Below, one piece after another: positions 63,230-64,000 of a stretch of 64,000 bases of DNA (positions within the stretch are counted from its first letter, which is position 1; every line of letters begins with the position of its first letter). The translations under genes and the position numbers were made by a program. The notes under the pieces were generated by a model that searched no databases, was not told the DNA's origin, and was given only the letters and a program-made list of their open reading frames with translations. The stretch comes from Acanthamoeba lenticulata (taxonomy: Eukaryota > Discosea > Longamoebia > Acanthamoebidae): assembly GCA_002179805.1 (NCBI GenBank), contig NAVB01000270.1, positions 23,440-87,439 on the forward strand, given 5' to 3'.

Positions 63230-64000
63230 ATGAGGCGCGCCACGGCTTCAATGTGCACCAAGTGGCCCCAGTCTTCCCAGGCGGGCAGCCTTCCTTGGGG
63301 CAGCTTCTCCGCTCCAGCCTTCTCGCGGATTGCTGGTGGTGCCCGGCCGCTCCTGGCCACCTCCGCACGCCCGCTCGCTACACCTGCCCAACGCGACGGT
63401 GCGCCTATACTTTATGTCTTATAGTGCTCACCCGTTTGTCGCCTTTTGTGTTATTTGATAATTTATTTATTGATTTATTTTTTTTATAAATAATTAATAT
63501 GGCAGTGTTTGAGAATCCGCTGGTGAGCCGGTACGCGAGTCGGGCGATGAGCAGCAACTGGTCGCCCCAGAAGAAGTTCTCCACGTGGCGGCGGCTGTGG
63601 CTGGCCCTCGCCCAGGCCCAGAAGGAGCTCGTGCGCTCTGCCCTCCTCTTCCTCCTCTACGGCCCGTGGCGCCTCACGCACGCGCGCTCCCTGCAGGGCC
63701 TGCCGATCACGGAGGAGCAGCTGAGCGAGATGCGGGCCCATCTGGACGACATCGACTTCGCGGCCGCCGAGAAGAAGGAGCGCGAAGTGCGACACGACGT
63801 GATGTCCCACATCCACGCGTTCGGGACCGTGTGCCCCAAGGCCATGCCCATCATCCACCTGGGCGCCACCTCCTGCTACGTCACCGACAACACCGGTCTC
63901 TCCTCTCTTTCCTCGCCAAAGCCCACCCACGCCGGTCCCTCGTGGTCGTCGTGCACTCACGCGCTCGCTCTGCCACGCGCACACACGCGCGCGCGCTGCT
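63230..64000 (+). CDS. ADSL: adenylosuccinate lyase, 3' part cut by window
   Basis: Enzyme cleaving adenylosuccinate to AMP and fumarate (also SAICAR in de novo synthesis). Visible exons: 63230-63398, 63506-63630 and 63697-63895; the next intron runs to the window edge. Exon 1 encodes a 56-residue basic, Ser/Ala/Arg-rich presequence ([17 protein letters not shown], then [20 protein letters not shown]). Exons 2-3 give [15 protein letters not shown], '[18 protein letters not shown]', [13 protein letters not shown], '[13 protein letters not shown]' and '[15 protein letters not shown]', all hallmark ADSL blocks. An alternative ATG (63499) lies inside intron 1 and would give a protein beginning MAVFENPL without the presequence. 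Confidence 0.93.

Overview
The window is nuclear DNA of an intron-dense, GC-rich amoebozoan, most likely Acanthamoeba (inference). The grounds are compact genes (about 100-300 bp between neighbours), many short introns with GTACGY/GTGCGY donors, serine and His/Gln homopolymer tails, a secreted triple cellulose-binding (CBM49-like) lectin of the kind found in the Acanthamoeba cyst wall, and fungal AcuK/ERT1-type Zn2Cys6-PAS regulators outside the fungi. I reconstructed gene models by reading splice junctions by eye and checking phase. Almost every model closes in frame, but none was checked against cDNA.

Layout. 0-5 kb: VPS33 (cut by the left edge), ribosomal protein eS17, tRNA-Arg(TCT), tRNA-Pro(AGG) and a Swi5 homologue. 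5-23 kb: five Zn2Cys6-PAS transcription factor paralogues, two pairs of them head to head, interrupted by phosphoserine aminotransferase and the secreted CBM49-like lectin. 22.7-31 kb: TRAPPC9/Trs120, a broken PPR-E-DYW (RNA-editing factor type) relic, and methylcrotonyl-CoA carboxylase beta. 31-38 kb: ABTB1 (ankyrin plus two BTB), mitochondrial uL22m and a head-to-head pair of paralogous charged repeat proteins. 37.8-42.6 kb: a uracil-DNA glycosylase fused to a GRF finger and four CCHC knuckles, and an F-box protein fused to a PPP-family phosphatase domain that has lost most metal ligands. 42.7-50.6 kb: an HIBCH/mS47-like protein with an extension of roughly 720 residues, and a WD40 protein. 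50.6-56 kb: two degenerate relatives of the Zn2Cys6-PAS family around a Kv-beta-like aldo-keto reductase. 55.9-64 kb: a thioredoxin-PUL protein, a secreted CGVCGG-repeat protein, and adenylosuccinate synthetase head to head with adenylosuccinate lyase (cut by the right edge).

Functional links. The last two genes encode the two consecutive enzymes from IMP to AMP. They share a 150-bp intergenic region and both carry mitochondrial-type N-terminal presequences. MCCC2, uL22m and the HIBCH-like protein are also predicted to be mitochondrial, and the DYW relic belongs to an organellar RNA-editing family. The strongest novelty candidates are the UNG-GRF-CCHC fusion, the F-box-pseudophosphatase fusion, the DYW relic, the purine gene pair and the Zn2Cys6-PAS cluster. 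I saw no mobile element, CRISPR array, virus or toxin gene.
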